From Pohlia nutans (lineage: Eukaryota > Streptophyta > Bryopsida > Bryales > Mniaceae): 64,000 nt of DNA. Shown piece by piece: positions 20,501 to 32,876 of the stretch. The notes beneath the pieces are model-generated. The model ran no database searches, was not told where the DNA came from, and saw only the letters and a program-made list of their open reading frames with translations. How positions within the stretch are numbered: the first letter of the stretch is position 1; each line of letters starts with the position of its first letter. The stretch spans positions 28,544,253 to 28,608,252 of the forward strand of contig CM040087.1 of assembly GCA_022496805.1 (NCBI GenBank). The letters run 5' to 3'. Both the position numbers and the translations under genes were made by a program.

Positions 20501-23500
20501 CACACTCCGTATAGCATCCGCTAATAATCTTGACGTTGTATGTGCAGGTGGTGGATTATCTTGTGGATCCATTTATAGCAGGGACAAGTGGCTCAGATCC
20601 CGATTCTGTCTCTGTAAGTTCATCTTTTCATTCTACTCTCGACACCTTCTTGTCCATCAAGAGTTTTGGTGGATCTACATTTCCATTATATGGCCTTAAA
20701 AAACATGCACTTAAACAGATTCTTGTCTTCCTCTATGATCTCAGTTCTAAAACACCTTGTGTAGAACTTCGTATTAACGTTTCTCGTGATTGTGATCAGA
20801 TTTGCCAGACGTTTCCAGATCTTTTTGCTATAGAAGAGAGGTCAGTCTCGACTCTCCTTGGTGGATGTTGATTTCCGAGCAAGCAAATTTATTCATATAT
20901 GGCTAGTTTCATGTTTCAAAGAATGCATAATCTACCTTGTTATTCCTTTGCTCCTTGACACGTTAAGTTGATTACATCATCGATACCATTAGGTCTGAGC
21001 ATTGTACGTGGTGATATAAGGTGGTGATATTTAGGTTTCAGTTGACTTGGGCTTATATCACCAGCACTTGAATTTGGATTGATTTTGGACTGGTGTGCAG
21101 TTATGGATCAATCTTGGTCGGAGGAGTGAAGTCAAGCTTGAAGAAGAAAAGAGAATCTAAGAATGGTAGTTCCAAAGTACAAAGTGACTCGACTAAGGTC
21201 ACTTCAACCAAGAAGCGACCCCGAGGTTCATTTTCTTTTGTTGGTGGCATGCAGGTACTTATTATATTTCGGGAGCAGAAATGCAGTGATTACAATATTT
21301 GATTTGAACGACTGTCAGGGTTAGCTGGAGCTCTCAATCTTTCATGTTAGATCATGTTCAAAGAAGTGAATTTCAGGGGCGTATTGCTGTGCAGGCTGCT
21401 CCAATGATGGTTGATGTCAGTCTTCAAAGCTATATGCCAATTGAAATTTGCCTGCTAGGCATGGTGGACTTCTGGCAAGTGTCAATGTCTAAGAACCCCA
21501 GTTTGTTGTTCATTCAAATTGCTCCCTGACATAAGGATGTATGTTATGATATTCACGCAGACATTGCCTCACGCACTAAGCGAAAAACTTGATGAGGACA
21601 GCCTGAATCTAAATTCATCTGTGTTGAGCCTTGCAAGCAACCAACAAGGAAACCCTTTGAGGAATAACTGGACGCTCACATACAGGAAGGAGGGTTCACA
21701 GCTAGAGGAGAAACACTTTGATGCTGTAATTCTGACTGTACGTTGTCCCTTCTACCTTTGAGCCTATGCTCAGTGATGCAAGTTTCTGACCTTTTTTTCT
21801 TTCTTTCAAGTTATGTTCCATTTCCTTTTACACTTGGTTGTAATTTCAATCTTTTCTTTCAAGCGTATCCTTTAGTTCCAATCGTAGGTTTTTCTCAAAG
21901 TAACTCAATGAGAAAATACCGTACAAGCTGTGAACGTAGTAATTTTATGTACTGATTGTATGCAGACCCCGTTGCATAACATGCGGGATCTGGGTGTCAA
22001 AAAGGACGGTATACGATACTCCCTCGACTTCATTCCAGAGGTAATTTTTACCTCTATTGTTTCCATCCATTAGCTGGTGATGGACAGTATTTTATTTGGT
22101 TGTGTCATGTTCACGATCGTCTAATAGACATCTGAATAGCTTTTACTGCATGTTAACGTATTCTGATGTACCTGTTGTGTTCTCTATCCATTGTGATTTG
22201 ACTCACTCGAACTTTCAGATTTATTTGAGCTCCGCATTTGTTACAAACAATTTGACAGATTCTTGGTTGTTCTTGGCTTGAGGCAGGTAGTGTATCAGCC
22301 CATGTCAGTGGTTGTGACAGCCTTTAAGGACACTGATGTGAAGAATGCATTGAAAGGTTTTGGTGTACTTGTTCCTCGAAAGGAGCAAAAGAACGGGTTT
22401 TTCACTCTTGGTATGTCTCTTACGGTTTACATCTATCAAACGACTGTATAATCGCTCGAGAATCACATTTCCAGAATATTGCCACAGTGGTTACACTTTT
22501 GGTCACCTGGCGTTTTGTACTCTTTTTCTAGTACTTGGTGTGGTTGCGCATCACAAGATATCTATTCCAAAGCAGTTGTCACTGTTTGTACAGGTACGCT
22601 ATTTTCGTCTTCCATGTTCCCAGATCGTGCCCCGCCTGGTCAAGTGGTCTTCACAACCTTTGTTGGAGGCAGTCGAAGCAGAGCTTTAGCATCCGCCCCC
22701 TTGTAAGCATCCGGTATCAATCTGTTCATGGTCTTCTGCTCTTGGCCAGCTGTTATAATTCCCAACATTAACTTCCATTGGTCTTATGTGGCAGTGACGA
22801 AGTAAAGGAAGTGGCCTTGACTGATTTGCGGAGGCTTGTTGGAGCTCAAGGCCCTCCTGTCGCTGTGAAGTGAGTCGAATTCGTGCACTCCTTGTCACTT
22901 GCTCTTTGCCGTTGTTGTCTTATCGTGTCAAATCCTGATGCGCTGTAAATTGCTCATCCTTTGCTGACTTCTTGACAGGCATATTTATTGGCAGCAAGCT
23001 TTCCCGCAGTACAGTCTGGGATACAATGAATTTCTGAATTCCCTGGAGAAGATGGAAGCTGACCTTCCTGGGCTGGTCTATGCTGGTACTATATCCCTTA
23101 CCCTTCTTAATCCTCTCCAAAGCCACATGGCGCATTGCAGTCAAATCCATTCCTTACGATTGCCTGCATATTTGTAGGGTAAAAATTAATACGAAAACTG
23201 GGGTATAATGCCTGGGGTTCTCAAATTCCTAAATGCAATACAGCATGAATCGCACGAATGCTTGATGATCAACCCTGAACTAATGGCAACCTTGTGAGCA
23301 GTTATGGTGTAAGCTGAGGATTGATACTTTCTGGAACTCATTTGAAGATTATGTGTTTACCGTGCAGGCAATCATAGAGGGGGTTTGTCTGTGGGCAAGT
23401 CCATTGCAAGCGGCTGCAAGGCTGCTGATCAGGTCTTGTCTATGCTTGAAGGCACGGGTGGTCGGAAAATCTTCACCATGGCCAGCAGTGACGTGAATAC

Positions 23501-23510
23501 ACCTCTGTAG
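17590..23510 (+). CDS. PPOX2: Protoporphyrinogen IX oxidase, PPOX2 (mitochondrial) class
   Basis: A FAD enzyme that oxidises protoporphyrinogen IX to protoporphyrin IX, the last common step of heme and chlorophyll synthesis and the target of diphenyl-ether herbicides. Eighteen exons were placed by GT-AG borders and continuous phase: 17590-17611, 18257-18299, 18530-18665, 18810-18875, 19119-19169, 19254-19310, 20039-20130, 20332-20368, 20548-20613, 20800-20840, 21101-21254, 21561-21737, 21966-22040, 22287-22410, 22594-22702, 22795-22869, 22979-23085, 23368-23510, giving 524 residues. Landmarks: FAD dinucleotide motif [15 protein letters not shown] near the N-terminus, [32 protein letters not shown] (the loop holding the Gly deleted in resistant Amaranthus), [11 protein letters not shown], and the C-terminal [21 protein letters not shown]. 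Length and N-terminus match plant PPOX2 (about 508 residues) rather than plastid PPOX1. The frame is open upstream to an ATG at 17389, giving a possible 67-residue extension. Intron 6 hosts a TTAA element. Confidence 0.93.
19338..19846. mobile_element. TTAA-flanked element d, inside PPOX intron 6
   Basis: The ends CCCCTATACGTCC / GGACGTTTAGGGG are flanked by TTAA (19334-19337, 19847-19850). A family word CATATGGTTAG / ACCATACGGAT-type lies near 19470. 509 bp, non-coding, wholly intronic. Confidence 0.6.
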
Positions 23511-25019
23511 ACGGCTGAATGAATTCTGACGGCGTTGTTCTGAATTTTGATACAGATACCAGAGCCTCTGTTCCTATTGACTTTATATTGTTTAATCCGT
23601 GTCACGCCATTGACGGCAAACGAGGTGATTCAATTCTACAAGTCATGAGCGATGTATTCAACAGAGTAAAATGTCAAATAGCATGACTGTTCAAGATTAA
23701 AAGCGGTGAAATTTGAACATGAGGTTCTGGGAACTTGTATAGAGTGCGGAAATATCTTTCATTTGTTGTGTGCTTTGTTCAGTTTCTTCGCAGACATTCC
23801 TTAGTCCTTACCTTCCACCAAGGATGTCCATGGAACACTCTGATTTTCATCCCATTTTTACTAATGACAGAAGAACAGTACACTCTTTATTCTATTTAGT
23901 GTATAATACATTATTTTGTAATCCTATGAAAGAGACATGTCTTTGGATACATATGTTACATAAAATCAATTCAAATGCAACATTCAAAGCTAGCTGTGTA
24001 GTATATTCTGTATTCAGTGGTATTTGATGAGAATAACAATGATCAAATACTTTTCAATACAAAGGATAATTAATAATTGTGATAATATGTATATAACAAT
24101 ATATCACAATTCATATGTTAAACCACAATCGAACAATTATAAGGCTAAATACGGGTTGTAGAGAGGGACCCCAAGGCCTTTTAAGGGTTAAAAGATACCT
24201 TGTCCATTAGTTTGTTCGCCTTGAGCTACTGTGCTTACATCGAATCCAAGTATTGAATAGAGATGCCTAAACATTGTAGAGTTGTTCCACGATGACATTC
24301 TTTCATGGCAATCAAAGGTATCCCATCTAAAGCTACATGAAAAAACACTTTTTAAATTCTTACTTTACAAACAATTTCAATGTTTGATTTCTACTAGAGT
24401 TATCATAAAACAAAAGTTGTGGTTGAATAAGATACCATGTGTTTTGTTTTAATATACTTTTATTTGCTCACCCTAAATAGTTATAAGGTATGGAAGGGTT
24501 TAGTGGTTTCTCATTATTAGGTGTGTAAAAGCTTGGTGATTTTCAAACTCATAAAAAACTAGTTTAGCTGTCTCTCTTGTGTTTTGAATGGAAAAGACTT
24601 TTTCACATGTATTAGTACTAATCGATCCTATCCTTGAACGAATGATCTAATTTCTCCACGTTCTTATATTTGAACATATTAATTTACAATTTTTCTTTGT
24701 TGAGTTTCAATTCCGGGTTGAAATTAGTTTCCACTGCAACAATGTTCCTACTGTAGATACATCTAATTATAGTCTTCCAATTGGCTCTTTCATGTAGCGG
24801 TTCTTCCCAAGCATTGAGCGGTGTTGCTCTCGCTCATTCATTCACACACCACAGTTGGCTGATGGTCAGGAAATCTGCACAATCATCACATTTCCATTTC
24901 GATGTGGTTTTGACCAAAACTTCAGTAGATTGAAAAGAGCATTATTACAATGTCTTCCGTCTTCGCAGACATTGATAGCTAAATACCAGAACTTGCATAA
25001 CATTGTGGACTTCGCCCAC
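23511..25019. other. PPOX 3' flank and repeat-like intergenic DNA
   Basis: The PPOX 3' UTR is followed by AT-rich sequence. GGGTTAAAAG near 24185 looks like a right end of the TTAA family without an identified left end. No gene recognised. Confidence 0.3.
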
Positions 25020-25524
25020 TCATGAATGCTAAAACCAACTCGTTCTGTATCAGGAGGGGGCTTCCGTGAGGTCGATGACTACGTCAATCCAACTCTTTCA
25101 CTTTCCAGCTCCAACCTCCCGATCAGCGGTCGAATTTCAGAATTGCATCATTCGTCTCAGCAATTCTGGAAACTAACATCTAAACTCTTCCTTCTCATAT
25201 ATAATCAACTCGGTTACCCGTAGGCTACTGGCTTCAGTCCCCTGCTCTGAGGCAGCGGGTGCACATCAGCTCACTCTTCTCTATAAACTAAAAGCTACAT
25301 ACAATTACATATCAACTCATCACTCACTTCGAGCCGCAGAAATTCAAAAGCATTTGCAGGCTTGACTGAGGAGGTTGCATAAAGAGCTTCTCTCTGCTAG
25401 GCAGACGCCAGCATCCGGGCTGCTGCGAGCACAGCCTCTGCGTGTCCATTTGCCATGGACGTCATGCTCAAGTGCGCGTCCAGTACTGATTGACCACTCG
25501 TGATACTCATCGTACAATTTGCTT
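25020..25524 (-). other. 3' flank of pectate lyase 1, duplicated at about 34520-34989
   Basis: Blocks such as CCAGCTCCAACCTCCCGA and CATCCGGGCTGCTGCGAGCA occur in the same order downstream of both pectate lyase genes, so the duplication unit reached at least 500 bp past the stop codon. Likely 3' UTR. Confidence 0.6.
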
Positions 25525-27404
25525 CTACAAGCTCAGAGGACCGGCGGCCTTCGTGAGGGCGGGTACCATGCTGCCAGGTCGTGACGACGTGCTGAACGCC
25601 TGCGCGTACACGCTCGCCGACGTCGCCGGCGCACCCGACCCCACGAAGAACGCGCCATTGTTGAAAACGTCGCCGCTCGACGCCCAGTTCCAGCTCTGCC
25701 ACCCGCCGAACATCGGCCCGTTGTCGTTGATGCGCTTCGTCACCTCCTTGTTCCCGCTCGGAGCAAAGTAGTTGCCCTGCGACAGAATCGTCGGGTCCTC
25801 GCTGCCCCCGATCGCGTAAATCTGCCACCCCGACGAGTAGTCGTTGTTCAGCACGTGGAACACGCCGAACCGGCACCGCGGCAGCCGCTGCACCAGCCCC
25901 GGCCCGAACTTGTTGAACGCCACCGTCACCTTCATGTTGCGGTCCATGGTGTGGCTGGGGTCCGCGCCCAGCAGCATGGTCTTGTCGTGCTGCTCGAAGA
26001 AGTTGTTCGACACCGTCACCATCGTCGACCCGCGCGTCACGTCCAGCAGACCGTCCGTGGCCCTCGCCAGGTAGCAGTGATCCACCCACACGTCGTGCGA
26101 CCCCCAGATGTGCAGCCCGTCGCCGTCCGACACGCCGCGATTCATCACCTGCGTGGGTGACACACGGATGGTGCTGGGCCCGGACGGCTTCATGTCGTGG
26201 ATGTACAGCCCGTGCACGATGACGTTGTTGGTGTTCTGGATGGTGATCTGCGACGTGCCCGTGATGTGCACCTCGGCGCCGCGCCCGTCGAGGGTCTTGT
26301 ACGCCGTCACCCACAACTCGCCCTTGAGCTGGATATTCATGCTGTTGGCGAAGATGATCCACAGCGGCCCGTTCCGCGTCACGCCGTATCGAAGCGTTCC
26401 GGGCTGGGGGTTGGTCAAGTCATCGCCGTTGTTGGTGACGGTGTAGATGGGGCCGTTCTTGCCGCCGATGGCATTGCGGCCGAAGCCGATGGCGCAGGTG
26501 GCGAGCGCCTGGCGATGGCTGCGCCAGTTGGGGTCGCAGCGCCAGCAGTCGTCGATGGGGTTGCCGGTACCGCAGCCGCCCATGGCCTTGGCCAGCGTCG
26601 CGAGCATGTCGTCGGCACTGGTAGCATTCATCACGTCCGTGGCGGACAGGCTCAGACCACTGCAATGAAAGCACAAATGCAATGCCGATTAGCAACCACG
26701 TCAAATTCCATGGACATGATACATTGTTCGTCAGTTTCAGAGCAACTGGAAGACAAAGTCCGAAAATTGACTTCCTTGTTGCGACTGGAAGCCACATCGC
26801 TCACATTTCAAGTCATGAACAAGAATTATCCACATAAATGGAATCCACATGTAACAATTTTGACGTAGGAAGCATCCTGTGAGTTGAATTTGTTCAGAAA
26901 GTCGCTGGATGTGGCAGTGAATGAAGATACGTACTCGTGATTAGCGCGGTAGACGGTGTTGGCATCGGAGGTGTCGAAGAATACTCGGTCATTCTCGTAC
27001 TCTGTCTGGGAATGCACAACTTGCTCATGAGCGAAGCTAGCGCCGTTGTCCTGGACGGTCTCGGGGGAGTCGATGAATGTGTCGAACGGGAGCGGGGCCT
27101 CCGTGGAAGCAAAAGTATTCCCCTCGTAGTTGTAGGTGTTCTGGTGCGTGGGCGGCGTGGGGACGACTACGTCTTGGTAGGTGAAGGACTCGGCGTCCCA
27201 AGGGTTGTCTTGGCCTGCGAAGCTGGCTTGATTGGATTGAGTGTCGAATTGAGAAGACTGATACTCGGAGTTCAAGGGTTTGAAGCCGCGCTGCTGGAAC
27301 TGCTGCGTGTCGTAGTCGCCGGGCATGGACCTCGCGTGGAGGGATGTCCATTGCGAAGCCACCAGCACCATCACCATCACCAGCACGAGTCCTCCGGTCG
27401 CCAT
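25525..27404 (-). CDS. Pectate lyase (PL1 family), copy 1
   Basis: A secreted enzyme cleaving de-esterified homogalacturonan by beta-elimination. Two exons: complement 26935-27404 and complement 25525-26659, joined in phase 2 (donor GTACGT, acceptor TTGCAG), 534 residues. Start chosen by alignment with copy 2; the frame runs further upstream but is not conserved. Exon 1 encodes a signal peptide (MATGGLVLVMVMVLVASQ..., cleavage near SLHA|RS) and about 130 residues of acidic, Gln/Ser/Thr-rich disordered sequence ending FFDTSDANTVYRAN. Exon 2 encodes the parallel beta-helix: NPIDDCWRCDPNW and IGFGRNAIGGKNG, typical of plant PL1; Ca-binding WVDHC...DGLLDV; FFEQHDKTMLLG (conserved Lys); and GPGLVQRLPRCRFG with the catalytic Arg. 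Exon 2 is strongly G/C-ending in codon choice. A tandem paralogue lies about 9.4 kb away on the same strand. Confidence 0.93.
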
Positions 27405-27971
27405 TGTGAAAGCAATCCTTGTCTTGTTTCTTTGCAGCTGCACCTGATCAGCGATCCAACGTTGCTCACTCAGTGATTGAACTCTAAATCGATCGTTGCA
27501 ATGACAATTGCAAATGCCATTGCAACCTCGCTCAGCGAGTATCAATATATTCAAGTGTGATAAAGAAACACTGAACTCAGCGGATTAATAGGCTTGCCTA
27601 TAGCACAACAGATTATGAAGAAAATCGATCTACCCTGTTCGGCTTCAGAGGGAGTGATTCAGAATGATTCACAGCTTATAGAAGGATGCTATACTGTGGA
27701 ATGATATGATACTGTATGTGCACTGGAGCATACCTGTCTTGAGGCGCGAGAAGTTCAGCTCAATTGCCGCTTGCCAGCATGATCCCAGTAAAATCTCACA
27801 CCGCTGAAACCAGAAATCCTGTCAAGCGTTGAATCTGAGAATGTCTGTATGAGCGTTCAGATCCCACGTCAATGTACCAATGTCAGCAGGCTGGGATTAC
27901 CTCAGGCTGTATTGGGCAACAGAGAGAGGGAATGAGGCAAGAGTCGATGAGTGACTGGTGTTTTCAGTGGA

Positions 27972-27984
27972 GGTTTTATACAGA
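27972..27984 (-). promoter_or_regulatory. Candidate TATA box of pectate lyase 1
   Basis: TGTATAAAACC on the minus strand lies about 570 bp upstream of the ATG. The long distance would imply a long 5' UTR or a 5' UTR intron; ACAG|GTATGC near 27733 is a possible donor. Weakly supported. Confidence 0.35.
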
Positions 27985-29181
27985 GCCAGCCTGTGAATCA
28001 GGTAGGTTTCTACTAGCCTAAGATTTCCAACTTGTGTTGCTTTTCCGGGAGGCGGCTGTTGGCGGTTTGCAGGTTAGTGAGGATTACTGTTCAATTGATC
28101 TCGCAGCGCGGAGCTTGATTGTGAGTCTCCTTCTTGGATTCCAAGTGCTCGCACATCCTCTTCTGTTTTTTACTTTGCGTAACGCGTGCTCATCTACTTT
28201 TGACAGAACGGTTATTTACCAGTTGTTGAGTTGAGAGATCATAAGGTTCTTTAGCCCTTGTGGTGCTCACCTCCCAATCTAGCCATGTTTTGTCCTCTAA
28301 TATAAATTTTGAAGAGAAAACGAAGAAGCAACTTTTGAACCATTTTTTCAAGAGGTAAGGCCAGGACAGGGTGAAAATTTCCATGAACACTTGAGGGCAA
28401 GTCATGGTGGTAACCTTACATTCACTATGTAGTTTTGTTTCGCCTTATTTGGCCAAGTTGGCTTGTAGTTTATCTCTTTGCACAACCATAGAGTCTACCT
28501 TCGAAAAAGGGCATTAAAGGTAACATCACTAACATGTGCCATCTTGGTTCTGGTGGCCAAATTGGTAGCACTTCCCCAACAAACTCTTTATTCACAATGG
28601 TCCTTCGTTACTCTTTGCATGGATAGTATTTTCATTCAGACAAGTGTGTGTCCAAAATAATCAAAATAAATTATAGGGTTAACCAGCGAAAATTTTACTT
28701 GTCCTCATTTCTTTTCCCTGAGAGTGAAATCAGATGAATGGATTGGTTTTGCTTATGACGGTAAAAGCGCAGTGAGTTTCATTCTGGTGAGGTTTGAGGG
28801 GCAACTAAGAGCAATCATTTCACTTTGGGTGCCCACTTCCACGGAGTTTGTACTGACACATACGGAGTTATACTATTTGTAGAGAATGATTATTTATGAG
28901 GGAGCGCACACCACAGAACACGTGCAGGCGGTCCAGCACAACTAGAGTACCAGAAAGCACTTCGACTTGCTGCTTCTCCAAAGTTAGTGAATGATGCCTT
29001 TCACCTCCAAGTAGGTTCCATTCGGTGGAGACTGACATCTCATGATTCCTCCCTGGAGTTCGAATTCTCCCGCGGGCACCAACTGACCCCATGCACTCCG
29101 TTGCTTCACCTTTTGACCGAGCTCTCCCATTCTATATTTGTTTCAATTTCAAACATATTTAATTTTATTACTTTGCTTTTC
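27985..29181. other. Intergenic; SINE-like fragment near 28990-29100
   Basis: No gene recognised. GAGTTCGAATTCTCCC near 29055 resembles a pol III B box, with an A-box-like GGTTCCATTCGGTGG about 40 bp upstream, so a tRNA-derived SINE relic is possible. Confidence 0.3.
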
Positions 29182-29497
29182 ATCTTCAAACTATGGTCGA
29201 GAGGCCGTCGATTTTTTGCATAAAAAATAAAAAATAAATTTTAATGCCTATTTTCAGTAGATTTCTTTGAACTCTGAAAAATGTTTGACCACTCAATCTG
29301 ACGTTCAACCCAAACTTCCGTCAAGAGTTCGTCATCTCAATCAAAAAAGTGTTGCCATGTAGGCATTTTGGAGGACAATGGCCTTTGGACTTTCGCCTCT
29401 AGTTTGAAAGGGTTGAGAGGCAGAACTCTTGATTTATTACAATTTGATTGATGAAAATCGACGGACTCTCGACTTTCAGCCATTGTGTGAAGCAGCC
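29182..29497. mobile_element. PIF/Harbinger-like MITE (CTTCACACTATGG family), degraded copy 2
   Basis: The interior matches the 9780-10141 element (GTCGAGAGGCCGTCGATTTTT, ATTTTCAGTAGATTTCTTTG, GGCATTTTGGAGG) and the right end reads CCATTGTGTGAAGCAGCC. The left end is partly lost. Confidence 0.6.
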
Positions 29498-30497
29498 TGA
29501 ACGGTCTAGTGACTCCATTGACATTGTGGCTGTTTAGTGAAGTGGTTCTTGGACAATTCCAACTATCCCATAAACGTTCAATTTCCGAATGATGAACAGA
29601 TTCCAACTCACACTACACTCACATTACGTTGTGGATGAAACTCATTCAGTTTTTTGAAAATACTTTATAAAGCTGTTGTCGTGTATAATGGTTGGATTTT
29701 GTGTTACTAGGATACATATATTTATAATTACAAATGTGGAAGTATGTCAAGCAATTGATCAAGCCAAAATTACGTTGAATTTAGTTCAGAAGTGAGCTTG
29801 CTAAAATGAGGTCATAAATTAAAGAAACACAAAATTTTCAAAAAATCACCATTTCAAGAGTATCTAATTACAAATGCATTCCAACAAAATTTGCTCAAAA
29901 AATATCCATGTTTTTTTGTAATCAAATTTAAAAGGAATTTTCAATCATAACTTTGAAAATTTATAATAAAATATTGGTGATGGCATTGGTAAATCTAACC
30001 ATACGGATGGAACCTAAAATTCAAAATCTACAACTTTCATTTGTATAATTTTTTTGAAATATTCTTCTAAATAGCACTTTATAATGATTTCTCAAACTAT
30101 CAATTCTAGGGACACTCTGGGACATTTAGCGGTTATAGGATTATAACAAATATAATTCAACAAAATGAGATGCAACTACGATCCTTTTTAAATTGTATAT
30201 GCATTGTAGCCATTTATCGTGATTCTTTGACATGGCTAGGGCGTTGAGAGCGACAACACCATTTTGTACTAGGCCATATTTCTGCGGTCCCATGCAGTTA
30301 TTGTGTGGAAAATTGCTTCACGCTAGGCAAGCCTCCTCGCACTTGTTCTTGTGGCAACCTCCCGTGCTATGTGTTTGTTGCGAATGGTTGTGGATGCTCT
30401 TAATTAGTAATTTTTGGCCGGATTTGCCCTAAAATTTGGTGAGACACGTGGAATTGTTAGTGGATGTAAGGTTGGATAACCTATTACCACCACAATA
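29498..30497. other. AT-rich repeat-like DNA
   Basis: The segment before 30125 contains ACCATACGGATGGAACC and ends GGGACATTTAGCGGTTAT, resembling the interior and right end of the TTAA family, but a left end was not found. No gene recognised. Confidence 0.35.
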
Positions 30498-30659
30498 CCT
30501 AAAACCACCAACTTCTACACCCCTTTTTCATTTCAGGAAGGAAATTTAGGCTTTCATTCCATGATTTATGCAGGAATTGCTCAAAAGTTCAGTCATGTAT
30601 CGACGTCTTACATTTCCTCCCTAAAATGAAGGAATAGTGTAGAAGTTGGTGGTTTTAGG
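30498..30659. mobile_element. TA-flanked MITE of a third family
   Basis: 162 bp with perfect inverted ends CCTAAAACCACCAACTTCTA / TAGAAGTTGGTGGTTTTAGG and TA on both sides. Non-coding. Confidence 0.75.
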
Positions 30660-32741
30660 TACCTCTACTTTAGCCGGCCTTAGCAAGGTCCGTTTGTAGA
30701 GTTGTTTAAGCTAGGAAGGGTTGTGCATGCCCTAACATTAAATGAGAGGACAACGTAGAAACCCGTTAAAATATAATAAATATGGCCTTCAGCCGGTCAT
30801 AGTATGAAGGCCTAAAAACAAGCTCACTAATGGTCACACTAATAATGGCTGACCAATTCAAAGGCCATATTTTTGTCAAAGATTTTGAATACTTTAATAT
30901 TAGAAAATGAATGTCTACTTCATCAAGAATCGGGCTTCTATTCTCATCCAGATTCCAGAGGTCAAGTGTTTACTCTCCACCAATCCAATTGCTGCACTCC
31001 TTTGTCCTCTCACAATTAGGCATAGTTTTTTTTTTTTGGGCACAAATTGAGAAATCAACTGCAAGGAGGTAAAATACAGAGCCACCACAGCAGAACCACC
31101 GCGGGGCAGGGAGCTAACTAATGTGATTGAAGGGGTGAAAAGCACCCCAAGAAATGTGATCGCCCTGCCTCTGGCACAGGAGATAATTGGGCATAGTTTG
31201 AAGTGGCCCTAAGTTACTGTATCTGTGGAAGGCACATTGCTCCTCATTGATTGTCTGGAATTGAGTACTATCCTTACATAGCCAGTGGGAATGCTTTGTT
31301 TGGTTGCAGGATGAAAGAACAGTGATTCTAAAGTGCACGGTACAGAATTTCTGCGGTCAGAATTTGAAATGAACTTCATTTCACAGTCGGTAACTTATAG
31401 AATGATACAGTAGGCCGGTTTTGCACTTGCAAGCACCAATGAGTACTAATTGCAAATTGCCTTTCAAGATCCGCAAATTATGGTGTGCTACAAGAGACGA
31501 TACATATCCTCGTCTCTGTTTGTGGCGCTAATGTTAATTAATTACTGTGAATCATACCAAAGTGATCGATTCACAGGCGCAATATGAAAGCTGATTAGAC
31601 GTCATTGACTCAAGCATGTGCACCGTGTCGAAATTTATGGCCATTTTAGCCGAATCTTGAGAGTTCTCGACGTCGCACGACTGACGACGAGCAAGCATTG
31701 GCCTGCCTTGCTTTGAGCTAGGCAACGCCAGAAATCAAGGGAGCCATCAGTGCACCGAAAAACCCAACCAACGTTCCTCACACTTAGACTCTGGACGGTC
31801 CCACCAAAACTAGAATAGTAAGCACCCAAGTGGAGCTTGCCTGCCGCGAGCTAACTTACTTCTTAGTAATCGCCTGAGCTCATTATCACTTCTTTTATCT
31901 TCTCTCCTGTTCTAGTTCTAGTGCAGAGCCATAGTTTCCACTACAAGCAAATTTAAAGGCGTCGCTTCTTACTCAGAACAGTGTAATTATTCGTTGTACA
32001 CACTTGTTGTCCTAAGTGACAAATCGCACTCACCAAGTCTTGAGCGCTTGGACGTCTGCCATTCGACTCACCTAGCGAGTGAAAGGCAACGCCTTCTTCT
32101 TGTAGTGTTCGTAGGTAGGACTCGGTAGTCATCACAACATACATAGGACACTACATTGTCGTCGGGATGATAGTTGAATCTACCTGCATGAGCATCATGA
32201 ATTGGCTATAGCTAACTCAGGGCCATGTTCCATGGGTGAAGTGTCTCACTAAAGACAAGTTTTTAGGGACTTCAGAGACCAAGTTCCACATTTCAAATGA
32301 ATTTTTTGAGGAAATAGGTGGTGGAGAAGTTGTCATAAAGTATGGAGGGTTCTCAAACCCAAGATTTCATGGCAACTTCTCCTTAACCAATCATATTTGT
32401 TCATGGAAGTGTGCACCACTTCATGGCCGGGTATGAGACACACCCAAGTTCCAATTTTCCTGTCCTCTGTCTACTTCCGTGCATGGGCAACTTCTCAAAC
32501 CCACGGAACTTCGCTCTTAGTCTTGTACGACGTCGATCGAACCCGCGCACTTCAAGAGAAGAGACGTACGTCCAGACGATGAAACAAATTAAGACGTCGC
32601 TGTCCGAAATGATTCAGCCAGGGGTGGAGTGATCTGAAACAATTGCACCTCACGGTGATCGAATTCTTGGTACCAGCTCGGTCAACAATCCAGGGTCCAC
32701 AATTAAATCAACAGCACCTAGCCGAAACATACAATCATTAG
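30660..32741. other. Intergenic, no gene recognised
   Basis: Only short frames without family features. Nothing further could be supported. Confidence 0.3.
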
Positions 32742-32876
32742 CCCCATATTCATTAAATTGGCCAATTTTTTTTATATTGGCCGCCACACTATTCAAATAA
32801 AGAGAGTAAATGAACTGAAATCACACTATTTGAGCGGCCAATATAATCGAGATTGGCCAATTTAATGAATATGGGG
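32742..32876. repeat. 135-bp inverted-repeat element
   Basis: The outer arms CCCCATATTCATTAAATTGG / CCAATTTAATGAATATGGGG are perfect inverted repeats, and complementarity continues inward with gaps (TATATTGGCCG / CGGCCAATATA). A small MITE; superfamily not assigned. Confidence 0.7.

Noticed and set aside
25397..26362. Long open frames overlapping the pectate lyases in other frames (also 35057-35827 and plus-strand frames at 25855-26868)
   Set aside because: They are shadows of GC-rich coding sequence, rich in H/R/Q/G with no family motif, and recur in both paralogues only because the genes are duplicates.
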